Origin: Pomacea canaliculata
Taxonomy: Eukaryota > Mollusca > Gastropoda > Architaenioglossa > Ampullariidae
Assembly (NCBI RefSeq): GCF_003073045.1
Contig: NC_037593.1
Coordinates: forward strand, 21,326,720-21,390,719
Length of the DNA stretch: 64,000 bases
Reading direction: 5' to 3'
Shown here: positions 1 through 11,605 of the stretch, one piece after another
Layout of the letters: the number at the start of each line of letters is the position of its first letter
How positions within the stretch are numbered: position 1 is the stretch's first letter
Program-made: the position numbers and the translations under genes
Notes under the pieces: generated by a model
What the model saw: the letters and a program-made list of their open reading frames with translations, nothing else
Databases searched by the model: none
Told to the model about the DNA's origin: nothing

Positions 1-442
1 TGACTGGCTTCTGTCTCCATCTTGATGGAAAACAAAAAATCTAACGCCTCGCTTTGCTGTAGTTGTTTATCCCCTTAGACTATCTTTTCCATCATCTCAT
101 GTGCAGGAGGACAAATAACACTCAGATGTGAATACAGCCAGCAAAAAGAGCTCTATACCACCTGAGTACGAGGTAGGAACAAAAACAATTAAAACTGAAT
201 AGTACGTAGGGTTTACATTATAACTACTGGTGTTCCAAATTATTTCTGATCAACTACGGGGTCACTAAACGATTGTTTACTTTAATTGCGTCTTGAACAT
301 ACTTTAGAGACGATTTATATTTTCTTTTCCAAATGAATGCAGAACATGATAATTTTACATTATATATTATATTACATATTATATTACATTATATTTATCA
401 CATTTTTCAAGGACAATCTCAAGTATGACAAAAACATCATTT

Positions 443-499
<57 letters not shown>

Positions 500-1300
500 G
501 ATGTTTCTGCGAAAAAGAGATCTCGCGAATAGTACTGATTTGATACTAGCGAGGTACTGAAACAGGAATTGAAACGTCTTTCGTAAGGATTCCAGAAAAA
601 TGAGGTTGAAACAAGTGCAACTTCGGAGAAGTTTGAAATTAATAATAGTTTGAGGCATTCAAAGATTTGTCAAAGTCTGTACAGACTGACGGTATCTTCT
701 TTGTGGTGAAGATTTTGAGTGTGGAATAGAAACACTTTATTCTGTCATTATATTCAACTAACGTACAGCCAATTTATCTTATCTCCAGTGTTCTTTCATT
801 GAATTTAGAATAACAATGGTAATGTGGATTATGTAGTGGAGATGGGATTGGGGCAACAAGTAGAGACTATTTCTACCTCTAGCTTCATGGAAAGCGAAAC
901 TCTAATGATACTCTTTGCTGTAGATGTCTTTTCGACACTTAGATGTAAACAGAGTCTGTAAAAAAGGCTTTTTGCCACCTTAGTACTTAGTAGGAAAAAA
1001 TAAGCCAAATAGTATATCGGGATTTAATTATGATGTTGATATTTTGTCTCATGAAACTAGGAATGGATAATCAATTATTTACCTACAATACTGTGTTGAT
1101 CCGGCTTAAGGACGCTTTTATATTATCGTTATTTTGTTTCCTAAAAGATTAAATAAGTTACTTTAATTTGTAACGTTTGTGAAATACAATGTCATGTATG
1201 GCAAATACATTCACACATTGGTAAAAGACATCTGTCTCATCCATGATCTGTCTACCTTAATTATCCATAAAAGTCTGTAGACATGCCAGTTCGCCATCCT
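1..1300. repeat. Segmental duplicate of intron sequence at 60.1-60.6 kb, repeated internally
   Basis: Bases 1-180 and 840-1000 resemble each other and 60360-60550 (shared stretches such as AACACTTAGATGTAAATACA-like sequence). Bases 660-770 resemble 60125-60270. The order is collinear with the complete protease gene, supporting a tandem gene duplication. Confidence 0.5.
448..499. repeat. (AAC)n microsatellite
   Basis: Uninterrupted ACA trinucleotides. Confidence 0.95.
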
Positions 1301-1479
1301 CATCAACAACTAAACAACCCCCCTTACATACACCAGCGAAACATCAGTGGCACCCACTTAATCACATTCACGTGAAGATCATGTTCAGAGGAAGACAACG
1401 TGAGGATGACAAGAACTGAACCTAGCACCGTTACTTTCATGGCGCATTGAGATAACAACAGTAACAGTACAATACTTAC

Positions 1480-1878
1480 TGGAGTAGTAAACAGAGATAA
1501 CGATGACCACAACCAACAGAGCGACGATCATACATGCAGCGAACAGGTAATACCACTTGAATCTTTTGATGAAGGTCTTGATTAATGTCTTTTGAGTAGC
1601 AGGTCCTGTATCGGAATTGTTGACACAAGCAACAACAGTTTCAAACAGAGGCAGGTAAAAACTTTAGTCGTAAACTCAAATAATACAAATATTAACTGCT
1701 ACCTGATTAGTCACAGACAAATGAAACACTATGGCTTAAGACTAGTTCTTGTCTTTTAGGGCGATAATATACAGATTCCTAATTCCTACCTCCTGGACGA
1801 TTTCCCTGTTCAGGACTAGCACTGACGGCGGATGTCAAAGGTCCATGGAATTGTGGGCCGTCAAGTTGTTCATAATGT
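1480..1878 (-). pseudogene. Paralogue of the transmembrane serine protease: cytoplasmic and transmembrane exons, first one frameshifted
   Basis: Two minus-strand exons match those at 61541-61452 and 61205-61080 of the complete gene. The transmembrane exon (1605-1480) is 126 nt, identical in length, open, with the same flanking splice sites (A|GTAAGTATT) and reads ATQKTLIKTFIKR then a hydrophobic helix (FAACMIVALLVVVIVISVYY). The upstream exon (1878-1790) is 89 nt against 90 and has lost one base, which puts TGA in frame after NSMDL. Downstream exons of this copy would lie left of base 1. It is either a pseudogene or starts translation elsewhere. Confidence 0.7.
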
Positions 1879-2829
1879 CTGGAAAAAATACCATGTTGTT
1901 TATACTGTCACTTTCCACACCACAATTTTACATGTTATCCTCATTTCACGCATGTTCTATGTTTAGTTCTGTATAATTTCATTTAACGGGTATAAACAAA
2001 TACTACTTCATATTACTTATACTATCGCAGTGTGCAAGTCGTTCTCAGAGCGATGATGTATTGGTAGATAAAGGAAAAAGTAACAAAGAATCTTTAGCAA
2101 AGAATTAGAAAACTTGGTAACAAAATATAGAGACGTGCTGACTGTCACAGTTAAAGGTGGAGTACGTGTGGATGTTAGGCGGCGACACGCGCCTTACAAC
2201 TCTTGTCTTAGCTAGCTTTTTATTTGTTTTTTAAGTATGTAGCATTTTAGTAAACATATAGAGGTGCCTAATAGACAATACTATATTACATAGTTGTATA
2301 TTGTCTATATATTACACATGCTGCAGCATATCTTTATGTAACGCATTAGAAATGTGCAAACTCATAGTGATGATGTCACCCTCCGGTAAAGGGTGGATGG
2401 CCTTCTCAATAAAATATTCTTGTCGAGTGTTGTCTATTGCTGCTACTCCAACTGTCATGGATTATATACACTGACATTTTCAAATAAATAACTAGATCCA
2501 TGTATTTCAACATTTTCGATTACATTTAATATCCTTTAATTAAGAAATTCATTTCCTGAACATTGAAACAACATTTTTTTTTACGACTGCTTCTCCCATG
2601 ATTCTAAACTCCTTTTCTTTTACTTACTCCATGTCTTTCCTTACAGACTTGAATCAGGAAGCTCGGGATGTGGACTGAAAGATCTTTGTCGCCTGTGGAT
2701 GACACAATTCACAAGATCTTGTACAGGACAATGAGAGCAAACACGCTGCCGTGTTTCACTATTCTTATTTCAGTGGATATCTAGATATACACGAATATGT
2801 TGAAAATAATACTGAATAGTGGGAAAAAA

Positions 2830-2969
2830 GTGGATTGTGGGAAACGACACAGACTCACACTCACTGACCCAATATCGAAACTATTTTTCTGTCATCTTAC
2901 ACCTCACTGGATGTTTTTTTATGGCTCATGACTTTGGCCAGAATAACACAACATACTCAAAATTAGCAC

Positions 2970-2975
<6 letters not shown>
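2830..2975 (-). pseudogene. Remnant of a protease SEA-like exon interrupted by a trinucleotide repeat
   Basis: Minus-strand sequence reading SANFEYVVLFWPK resembles [15 protein letters not shown] of the exon at 59501-59358, and the flanking GGGTCAGTGAGT donor region is also kept. The frame ends in TGA after WPKS, and a (TAC/GTA)n array has replaced the upstream part. Adjacent noncoding sequence (2640-2735) also matches 58780-58875, so this is part of the same tandem duplication. It lies upstream of the paralogue exons at 1480-1878, so it belongs to a further, mostly lost copy. Confidence 0.55.

Positions 2976-3049
<74 letters not shown>
2972..3049. repeat. (GTA)n microsatellite
   Basis: GTA/GTG trinucleotides. 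It interrupts the protease SEA-like exon remnant. Confidence 0.95.
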
Positions 3050-3299
3050 ATTGCATTGGAATAGCGTCTTTCTCCAGCAACAGCAGGACTCACAGCACTT
3101 TGCAGTAATGAGTTCACTTGTATACCGTTGTTTGCTATTAAAAAGGCGAGCTCAGTGTACTGCACAGGAAGAGTAAATAACTGTCTAATGTGTGTAAACA
3201 GAAAATGTAACACAACAATACACAATGTGGCGATAACCAGTTCCTCGTCGCAAGACTTCAGGAAGACCAAGCCAGGTACACATCAGCGGGAAGACGACG

Positions 3300-5225
3300 G
3301 TGTAGGAAACAAGTCATCTTCCGTTAGTTAGCAAAAGGGAGATAACCCCAATCAACGACGTCACACGATAGATAAATTTAATCGTTTGTTGTTCAAATAT
3401 TTCATTAAGCCATCAAAGTAAAGAAATCGAAGCAGAACAAAGCCACTACATCGTGTAAACAAGTGTTTACAAAGCACTGTCCAGATACACGACAGTTATA
3501 CAAGTGGATGGTACAAATCACAGACCGCCAAGGACGTTACACGACACGGAGACCGTTAGTCAGCAACAGCTTTGATGTCATTTGTTCACTCCATAAGGAA
3601 AATGGAAAAAAGTCAGTCAATCTATTACAGAGCAACTGCAGGAAGATGTAGATCAACAAGTTCATGGCGATAAAGCCAGAAGAGGTTGTATACAAGAAAG
3701 AAAAACACAGAGAGATGGAGAGAGAGAGAGAGAGAGTTACCCTGTTCAGCCTGTCAGACGAGGGGACATCACTCTAATAAAACACTGTACTGTACATACC
3801 ATGAACGTGTATTGGGATATAAGTTCGTGGTACATACATTAACACGATACAAGCTGTATCTATTTTTTCTACCTCAACATTTTATTTAAAGAAGCAATGA
3901 TCTTCAAGTCTCAAGAACTTTCAATACTAAAAGAAATACAAATATCTCTAAATATAAATAAATCATGATCTTTGATTCGCGTAAAATTAGAAATGCTTTA
4001 TCTTGTATTTGGGGGTTCGATATGTTTCACGTCTTTATGGGTAGAATATAAAGAGAATAGTGTCAAACAGTGTCTGAAAAATTAAAGTACTTTATGAAGT
4101 GACTTGTCATAACGCCGATTAGTGTCAACAGACCATAAAGACTGTCAACTGTAGTGAAAATTAAAGGACTGCATGACCTATCTTGGGCTGCCTGTGTAAA
4201 GATGTTCTAGAGATCAACTTAGCCGTTGTTAGAAGAGAAAGTAATATCTGAGTTTGCCAGTGTCAGGAGTTGCTCAACGCATTTTATTAGACAAGAGGAA
4301 GCAGACATCCAAGACGACTTACACAGTTATTCCACAAACATTCACTTTTGGTGTCACGAATGGGTTAATTGCATCTAGGTTTTAAGTGAAACAAAGCTAG
4401 TGTTGTAGCTATGGTCTGGTTATCATATTTCATGTGACTTGTCACGTGGCATGGCCACGCTCTAGTTTCATAAGGTCGGCTCGCGGTCTCTCCGCGTTCT
4501 AGTCTCATGTGTGTCTTTCTTGTTTGAATATTTAATGTTCTCGTTATGTTCTTTCTCCCCCTCTATCACATATTTATTGGATCTGAAGTTTATTGGAACA
4601 GGATCCTTTACAATCAAAAAAGTTGTCTTAAGGAATAACTTGATAAATAATACACTTGTAAAAATCAGTTGAAGTCAACTAGTGGACGTAAGAGAAAGTG
4701 TGTACCTTGGCAGCCAGGTGATGGTGACTAGCACTATGTTGTAGTAAAATCCATTTGATACGTTTCCGTGATTTTCAGGTTTTTATTCAAATAGTATTTG
4801 AGAAGGCATCAAAATCCGTTTCGATGGCAGTGACAAGCAAGCGTCTTAAACTGCCAGGAAACCTCTCTCGCCATGCCTCAGCGAGTCCCGCCAAAAACTA
4901 ACAACAACGCCGGCCCTCTACATTGATAACAACTACAATTTCAACTGTAGAATTGAATTTCATTTTAATCATTTCTTATTTAATGAACGTCACCTTTATT
5001 TCCCTTTATATTAGATTAGCAAATATTATTCAACAGCAAAGTTTGAACGTACGTTTTTTAAGAAAAAGAAGCAAGTTTATTTTGAACAAAAACTTGTAAA
5101 ATGAAAGAAGCATTCCAGGTAAAATTGGCGATAGTGGCGACCACATGGTCTTCTAAAATAGTCACCTGGTTTTCAAACTACCCAATCAGGATATCAGAAT
5201 GTAAAGCTTATGGTTTTATATAAGC
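3300..5225. other. No gene seen
   Basis: AT-rich sequence with a short GA-rich tract near 3716-3740. No coherent exon or named repeat was recognised. Confidence 0.5.
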
Positions 5226-5233
5226 CTATCAGA

Positions 5234-5504
5234 CAGGCCCGTTCTTAGCCCCCGCGGGGCCCGAGGCAAAGGGCATGTGCGGGGCCCTCACGCCACGATC
5301 ACACGGTTTTAGTTGGGATCTAAAGTCCCTTTTTTCCTCAGGGATATCTTGTCTTTTATCATTGACAGCACGCTGCATACACATTACAACATAAGCCTAC
5401 GATTAATTTATTTGTAACACTTTCATATGCCTAGTTACCATATCAATCAAAAGCGCGGGGCCCTAGGCAGATGCCTCGTCCGCCTGCCCCTAAGCACGGC
5501 CCTG
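5234..5504. mobile_element. Non-autonomous hAT element with 8-bp target duplication
   Basis: Ends are CAGGCCCGTTCTTAG and the inverted CTAAGCACGGCCCTG. The 8-bp direct repeat CTATCAGA flanks it at 5226-5233 and 5505-5512. At 271 bp it has no transposase. Confidence 0.85.
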
Positions 5505-5766
5505 CTATCAGAGCATTTGGAACAGGGATAATACTATTATATAAACCTACTTTCCCTTTTAATTTCAGTTGTAGTTTGAAATCATGTGACTAGTTTAAAA
5601 GACGCTACAGCAATTTTATTATCTGCCAGCAAGGAAAAAGGTCAACTCAGTCTCAAAAGTCTTTAAACATTGCTGTTAACCGAGATAAATCAGATCTCGA
5701 TCTTTTTCAAATCATGGTTTTATATGTTGAAGGGAAAATTGTTCTTTTGGTAATTCTTCTTTAGAA

Positions 5767-6450
5767 GTGATGAATGTATGCCAATATTTGGGTATAGTTG
5801 TCTCCACAAGGTGTATTTTTACATGTGCATTAGAAGATATAACTGAAAAGGCTAGGAGGGCAGTTATAAGTATTGTTAAACTGTTATGGTATATTAGTCA
5901 TACTTCACCAAACCTGTTTTTCAAACTTGTTGATGCCCAGATCCACCCAATACTTTTATATGGCTCGAACATGTGGGGATCTGTGTACCAGTAAAAGGGT
6001 ATTGAGAAGATTCACACCTTCGGAAGGAACAGATTTTTAAGAGTCACAACAAGGACACCTAGCTTGATGATATATGAGGCTGTGAAAGATTCCCTTTGTC
6101 TGTTAATGCATCAGTGCCATGTGTTGGATATTGGCTCCGTCTGCTAAGAGTACCACAAGCTATTTAATGTTATCCCTACTTCACGACAACAGCAAGCAAA
6201 GATAACTAAACTTTATTAATATATTTTAGTATAAATGTGGTTATGGTATGGTGTGGAAAAGTCAAGGAACTGGAGATCATAACCTTTTTACAAATTCTGA
6301 AACAGACTGGTAGACTGTTACCATTAGCAGTGGCATGATGCTATTGAAAACAGTTCAAGATATTTCCAATATAATACATTCAAAATTCATATTACTTTGA
6401 AGGAACTACATTGTCAGGTTGAATCACAGAGGCATAAGAGATTGATAACA
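5767..6450 (+). mobile_element. LINE reverse transcriptase C-terminal fragment
   Basis: Plus-strand frame reads YLGIVVSTRCIFTCALED and LVDAQIHPILLYGSNMWG, the familiar post-catalytic part of non-LTR reverse transcriptases (thumb region through LLYGSE-type motif). It is followed, after stops, by KIHTFGRNRFLRV-like sequence. Strongly degenerate and 5' truncated. Confidence 0.65.
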
Positions 6451-6459
6451 TTTAGGATA

Positions 6460-7950
6460 GGTATAACTGTTGCAAACAGCAGCTACCTCTGCCACTGCAC
6501 CAAGAGGGGGTTCCACGCCATCAGTGGGGGTAGTCAAGATGTGAGCCTCGAAAACTTTCTTCTGGGATTTTCTTCAAAACATTGCCCTGCGTGCACAGAG
6601 AGGTTCACGTGTCGAATTTGCGCAACACACTCACACCTTATGTTGTGGTGACGTCATGGTCACGTGGCTCACAACAGTATCACGCAGACACTACTTCCTT
6701 ATTCGCTGAACAGTTCTAACATCATGTCTTACTCACTACGTACGAAGACTTACAGATACTAACATTTCTGTTCAAAATATGCTAATTGTTTTCCTGATAA
6801 AATATTCCGATAACATAATAGTTGTTGGAAAACCAACAATTTCCTAAATACCTACACGTCTCCTTACAGTATGGTGTATGATGATGATGATGAGAATGAT
6901 GATGATGAGGATGGGGGTAGTGGCTAAGATAATGACGACCTTTGCCATAGTTTCTTTTCCTTTTACAAACAAGAGGCATCTCTTATGACACTTTAACCTA
7001 CTGGGTACTTCATATTTATAGTAGAAATTGATAAGTAGACAGTAAGGGAAGGAACTTGTTCCAAGTGTGCAGTGCAAGGAAACAAGCAAAACAGAAAGCA
7101 AATAAATAAAAACCGAAAATAAACAAACTAAAAATCTGTATGCAAAAACGAGAACACCTTTAACAGCGTGATGGTTACACTAGTTCTCCACCACATTCTG
7201 TGCTCAGTAACATAAATAAATGCATTCCATACAAAGCAGTGGCCTTGACATATCAGGGACTGCGCTCCTAATGACTTTTTTCTCACTGTAACATGTAAAT
7301 GTGACCAGTTAAACGACCAATCCGACTGTGTAACTTCTACACTTCTTTGTTCCGATAAAACAGTTTCAGTCCAACCCTCTGCAATCCTAATTCACTCCAC
7401 TAATTGCATTTTAATTTCAGTAAACGAATATTGGCATTTCCGTAACCAGGGACCTCGTTTTTGTTTTTTTTTGTCCTCCCAATTAACCAGGCCTTTATAA
7501 ACCTTCCTACTCCTGTGGTTTCCTTATCTTCATACACCTGTCTGAATGTCCAAAGACCGTCAGCGCAAAGAAACGAAACTTCCTTCTAAAAGGACTAAAG
7601 AGATTATTCGGCAGCTGTAACAATAATTATCCAATAATAGGGGGGGGGGATATGTACAAATGAACAATAATACACCTGTGCAATGGAAACCTAAGTATGT
7701 ATTGCATGTTATACAACTAAATTCCTTCCTGTACTCACTTTATACAAGTAAGGAATCACACCATGAAATGATGGAAAAACAAAGCTAGTCAAAGAGGGAA
7801 GGTAATAAATATATTTGATTAAAGATGTATATAAAAAAAATACGAGTCTTTTCAGCATAAGGTGGAGTGACGAGGAGTTCACAAGGGAGAACGTTAGACA
7901 TCTTCACTATACATTCAACTACACGTAACAGACTGATTTCTGAACACAAG
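6460..7950. other. No gene seen; simple repeats
   Basis: Contains a GAT-rich tract at about 6878-6915. No kinase or transmembrane exon expected for an ErbB gene was visible here. Confidence 0.5.
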
Positions 7951-7952
7951 CC

Positions 7953-10922
7953 CTAACTCATTTTATAAATGAAACGTACAGACACACGCACACACTCTCT
8001 CAGACATGCGCTGGCATGGTAACGCCACCCTACAACGTAAGCGAACGTTCGCTGTGAACGCTTGTGTGCAAAACCACACTGACTTTGTGAACGCTCGCGA
8101 TCACGAGGAAGGAAAAAAAAAAAATCGCTTCTTCGCGGGCAAGGACCCTGGCAGGGTTCGCAGTTCCTCCCGTCTTTAGCGTGTTTCCCCGCTGGGCATG
8201 CTCTCACACACGACCCGGAGTCTTGCAGCAGAAAACCTGAAAGCATAGCAACAGCTTCTGTTATCCACCCGAGATATCCTGTCATATCACATCTAACCTA
8301 CCATCCACCCAGAGATATCCTCGCAGATGTAGGTTCAAGTTATGCCTCTCTGTTGGACAGTGCTCAGCAGAGACCTTATCCTTAAAAATAAAAACAAATA
8401 TTGAACAAATAAAAATATTGCCGGGCACTAAAATGTATGATGACAATATCTTCATGAGGAAATATTTAGTACCAACTTAATGAAAGACGACTGCTTAGGC
8501 TTATTGTTAAATTTGTATTGTCAACTACGCTAGTTTTATTCTTGGAACTGTTTATACAACTTTCCCAATCTGATGTTATGGGGGAAATGTTTGCTGAACA
8601 AAACCAAACAAAAAGGTCAGAGTAAAAAAGAAACCCACTATAAGTCATGTAAAGTAGAAAATAACTTGCAGTGTTTGCAGGGCCAAGATTTGTTAGGTTT
8701 TGCACTGTGTCAACCCTATGTTGGAGAAAAACCTTCTCTACGGCCAAATAAATATTCCTTACCCTTTTACCTGTATAGGAGTTTGTTTTTTAAATTATTA
8801 TTTACCTGGACATTCTGTAACGCAGATGCCACCATATGCAAACTTGACATCGGGATTTATTATGTTGATCATCTGTCGAAAGTCGTAGATAATGGTTGGC
8901 GGGCAGTACAACACACACTTCCCATCGTCGATAAAACTGCGACAAGCCTGTGGACACAAAGAGGGTTAAATTGCAGGTACAGGTCAGCACGAAAAATGAC
9001 GGGGAATAACAGCTATGTATATTCGTTTTTATATTTATTATTTATATATGTTAGGCGAACGAAGCATGCTAAACCTGCAACACAATAAAATACCTCGTAC
9101 CAGTACTGTTAATAAACAGCAAAATCTTAATATATGTTCGAACAGAAATCGAAGAAGGATTACTAAAGATATATCAACACCAAATCATTGTCAGTATCGT
9201 TAGCATCACTGACTGCGCCAAACATAATAACACTGGACAAATAACAAGCTCTATAGAAAAAAAAAACTTAAAAAAGACTTTACAAAATAAAACCTAAGAG
9301 CAAATGACAGCATGCATGTACATGTACTGAGCAGCGTCAAAGACAAAATCGACCGAATCACAAAGAAAAGCAAGAATGAACACTGACTACACAGTGAAAC
9401 TTGCACTTGAGGCGGAATAATTAGAAAACATGGGAGTGTTAGCAAAGCGAAAACATGGGGGGAGGGAGTGAGGGTGTTATAAACTAGAAAACGAACCAGT
9501 GGAAAACAAAGAAAAAAGGCACATTGAATGCTAATAATTACAACCAGATCACACAGAAAAATCTTGCGCTCTTACAAAACAGTCCGTCTTCTCTGGTCCG
9601 TTACAACCACCCGCACACTCCTGATAGCAGCACCGGTTGGGGAGCTTGCTGAAGCAGCGGCGTTCGCAGGAAGGGTGACTTGCATCCCCCTGGCTCACTG
9701 TAACATCGACACAAGCGGCGTCAGCAAGAAACTTTTCAATTTTATTTCTTTAGTAGCTGCCCGACAACTATATAAGGGACACCACCCTTGCTGGAAGCTA
9801 GGACGTCAAATCCTGCGATTATGTCCCTTGCATTACTCGCCTCTGTGGCAGTCTCTTGATGTGAACAATTGTAGTTACGAGGGTAAGATAGGTCTGTGCG
9901 TTTATCTAGACAAATAGACAATCATACATTTGTGAGAAACACTGGCTGTATCGTGTATGAGAAATCCATTGCTATGCGCAAGCGATGAGCCATGAGTGGT
10001 TTCTCCCATCTCGCAGCCAGTTCGCATCAGCTTTTTGGGTTTCTTTGTGTTGTATAATTTTTTTTTACACTTAAGCGTTATTGTACTGTATTAATACCAT
10101 GATTAATATATTACTTTATGCTAACATGATATTGTTTTACATGTATATATTATTATTGCATGTATGTCCCTAATTCGCGCAAATTCGTTTATCGAGGCTG
10201 GTCTTGGAATCTAACCCCGCGATAAACGAGGGAACACTTTATAGGGTACATGCTACATCCATATCAGTTGCACTCCCTGAACTGCTTTAGACGCCATCTA
10301 TCTAAACACTTTCAGAACATATAGATGAGGCCTCTAGAGATTCCTCCCAACTCCAGGTAAACTTGTAAATATATGCATATATCTTCTTAACCATCACCTT
10401 GTACATATTCATCCTTCTTTATGTTCACTACAACTTTTTATATAATGCTTAATTACTTCATTTATGGAGTTAATTTCGTTCACTGTAAAGTGCGAGGGCT
10501 AAATGGAAAAAAGCGCTCTGTTGCTTATTTTACCCCTCGTAAATAAAGAATTGTCATTGTAATTGTAATTGTAATTGTGCTCACCACCAAACAAACATGG
10601 AATTGCTGATGGTGTTTGTTCTTGCATGTGTACATTACATATTCCACTATGTTGACTGCAGGGAAACTGAGGACTTTCACCGCTCAAGAAATTATCCAGT
10701 AGACAGGACACAAAAGCAGACCGGGACTTACATCCTGATTTTTTTTAGCTCAAGTTCAAGCTTATCATGAAATATTTTTCTTGCTTCTTCATCATCAAAA
10801 AACAAGCGTGTATCTTTTGTTACAGCATTATACTCGTAGGTTTTAACAGAGTCGTCCGCCAAAGTTTTCTTGCCACGTTTCTTCAGTGGCTGTGGGTTTT
10901 TCTCTATTGTAGACTGGTCACA
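7953..10922 (-). CDS. ErbB-type furin-like cysteine-rich receptor fragment, no kinase seen
   Basis: Minus-strand exons in compatible phase: 10922-10732, 10655-10585, 9697-9576, 8947-8806 and 8236 to about 8140 (open to a stop at 7953). Exons 3-5 clearly match the ErbB/EGFR furin-like domain: ECAGGCNGPEKTDCF, then ACRSFIDDGKCVLYCPPTII, then KFAYGGICVTECP, then DSGSCVRACPAGK and CEPCQGPCP. Cysteine spacing and splice sites (GTAAGA, GTAAAT donors) are intact. The first two exons give a lysine- and acid-rich segment (KKRGKKTLADDSVK; FFDDEEARKIFHDKLELELK) that does not look like the receptor L domain, so their membership rests on phase alone. Exon 5 runs into a poly-T tract (encoding Phe residues) with no convincing donor before the stop. 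No transmembrane or kinase exons were found further left. It may be a secreted or decoy form, a truncated duplicate, or a gene whose 3' half was lost. The start codon was not identified. Confidence 0.6.
10170..10245. mobile_element. pogo/Tigger-type fragment
   Basis: Short inverted motifs TTCGTTTATCG and CGCGATAAACGAGGGAACAC are typical of pogo-like elements. The outer ends were not located. Confidence 0.4.
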
Positions 10923-11605
10923 CTGGGAGAATCAGCCTCTTGTTTGCACAACACTCTCTCCTCTCTACTCAACCAGACGGCAAGTGCCAGCAGGTAGTAA
11001 TACGTTCTAAACGGAACGGGCTTACATGTCTCAGACCTGCTGCCTGCGACTGAAAATCACTGAGAGCGATGTCTCTGCTGGAACACGAGGGGAAAAGCCC
11101 CGACTAAACATCTACCATAAAGTAAATACAGCGGCGACTACTGACCACCGCGCTATACCACTAAGCACCTCCATCTTACCTCCCAACCCTGGGCCTCGAT
11201 CGCCTCCATCAATCTAGGCGATCTGTAAAAACGGACAGAAAAGTTTCCAGTTACTGACCACTGCCCACGTATTATTATCTATCCCGCTTCGGCCCAGGCT
11301 GGTTCATGACAACAAGTAACGGCCAAGTCTGTGGGTGATTAACTTTTTCGACAGGGAGTTACTTCCACCCCTTCGCAACTTTCCACCATTATGCAATAAA
11401 AGGAGTTTGAAGTCACCTCTGTCCCACCAAACCATCCAACCAGCCAGATCGTCAATGGCGGCCAATATAATAGAGGAGACAGGTGTCTATACCACATGTA
11501 AGTCGCCGTCTTTTCACCAGTGCCACGTGAATATCTGACTTTTCCAGGCTCACATTCTGTCTTCGTCGTGCTAGTTTCAGTACAATTTTTTAAATTTCAT
11601 TCACA

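Noticed and set aside
337..658. Open frames over the AAC repeat
   Set aside because: Poly-Asn and poly-Cys frames come from the microsatellite.
2819..3270. Poly-Val and poly-Thr open frames
   Set aside because: They are produced by the GTA repeat; only the short SEA-like end resembles a gene.
8573..9088. 171-codon plus-strand open frame
   Set aside because: It is antisense to the ErbB-type exon at 8806-8947.
9528..9917. 129-codon plus-strand open frame
   Set aside because: Antisense to the cysteine-rich exon at 9576-9697.
11090..11215. tRNA-like A box on the minus strand (TTAGTGGTATAGCG)
   Set aside because: No matching B box or fold was convincing; at most an old SINE.
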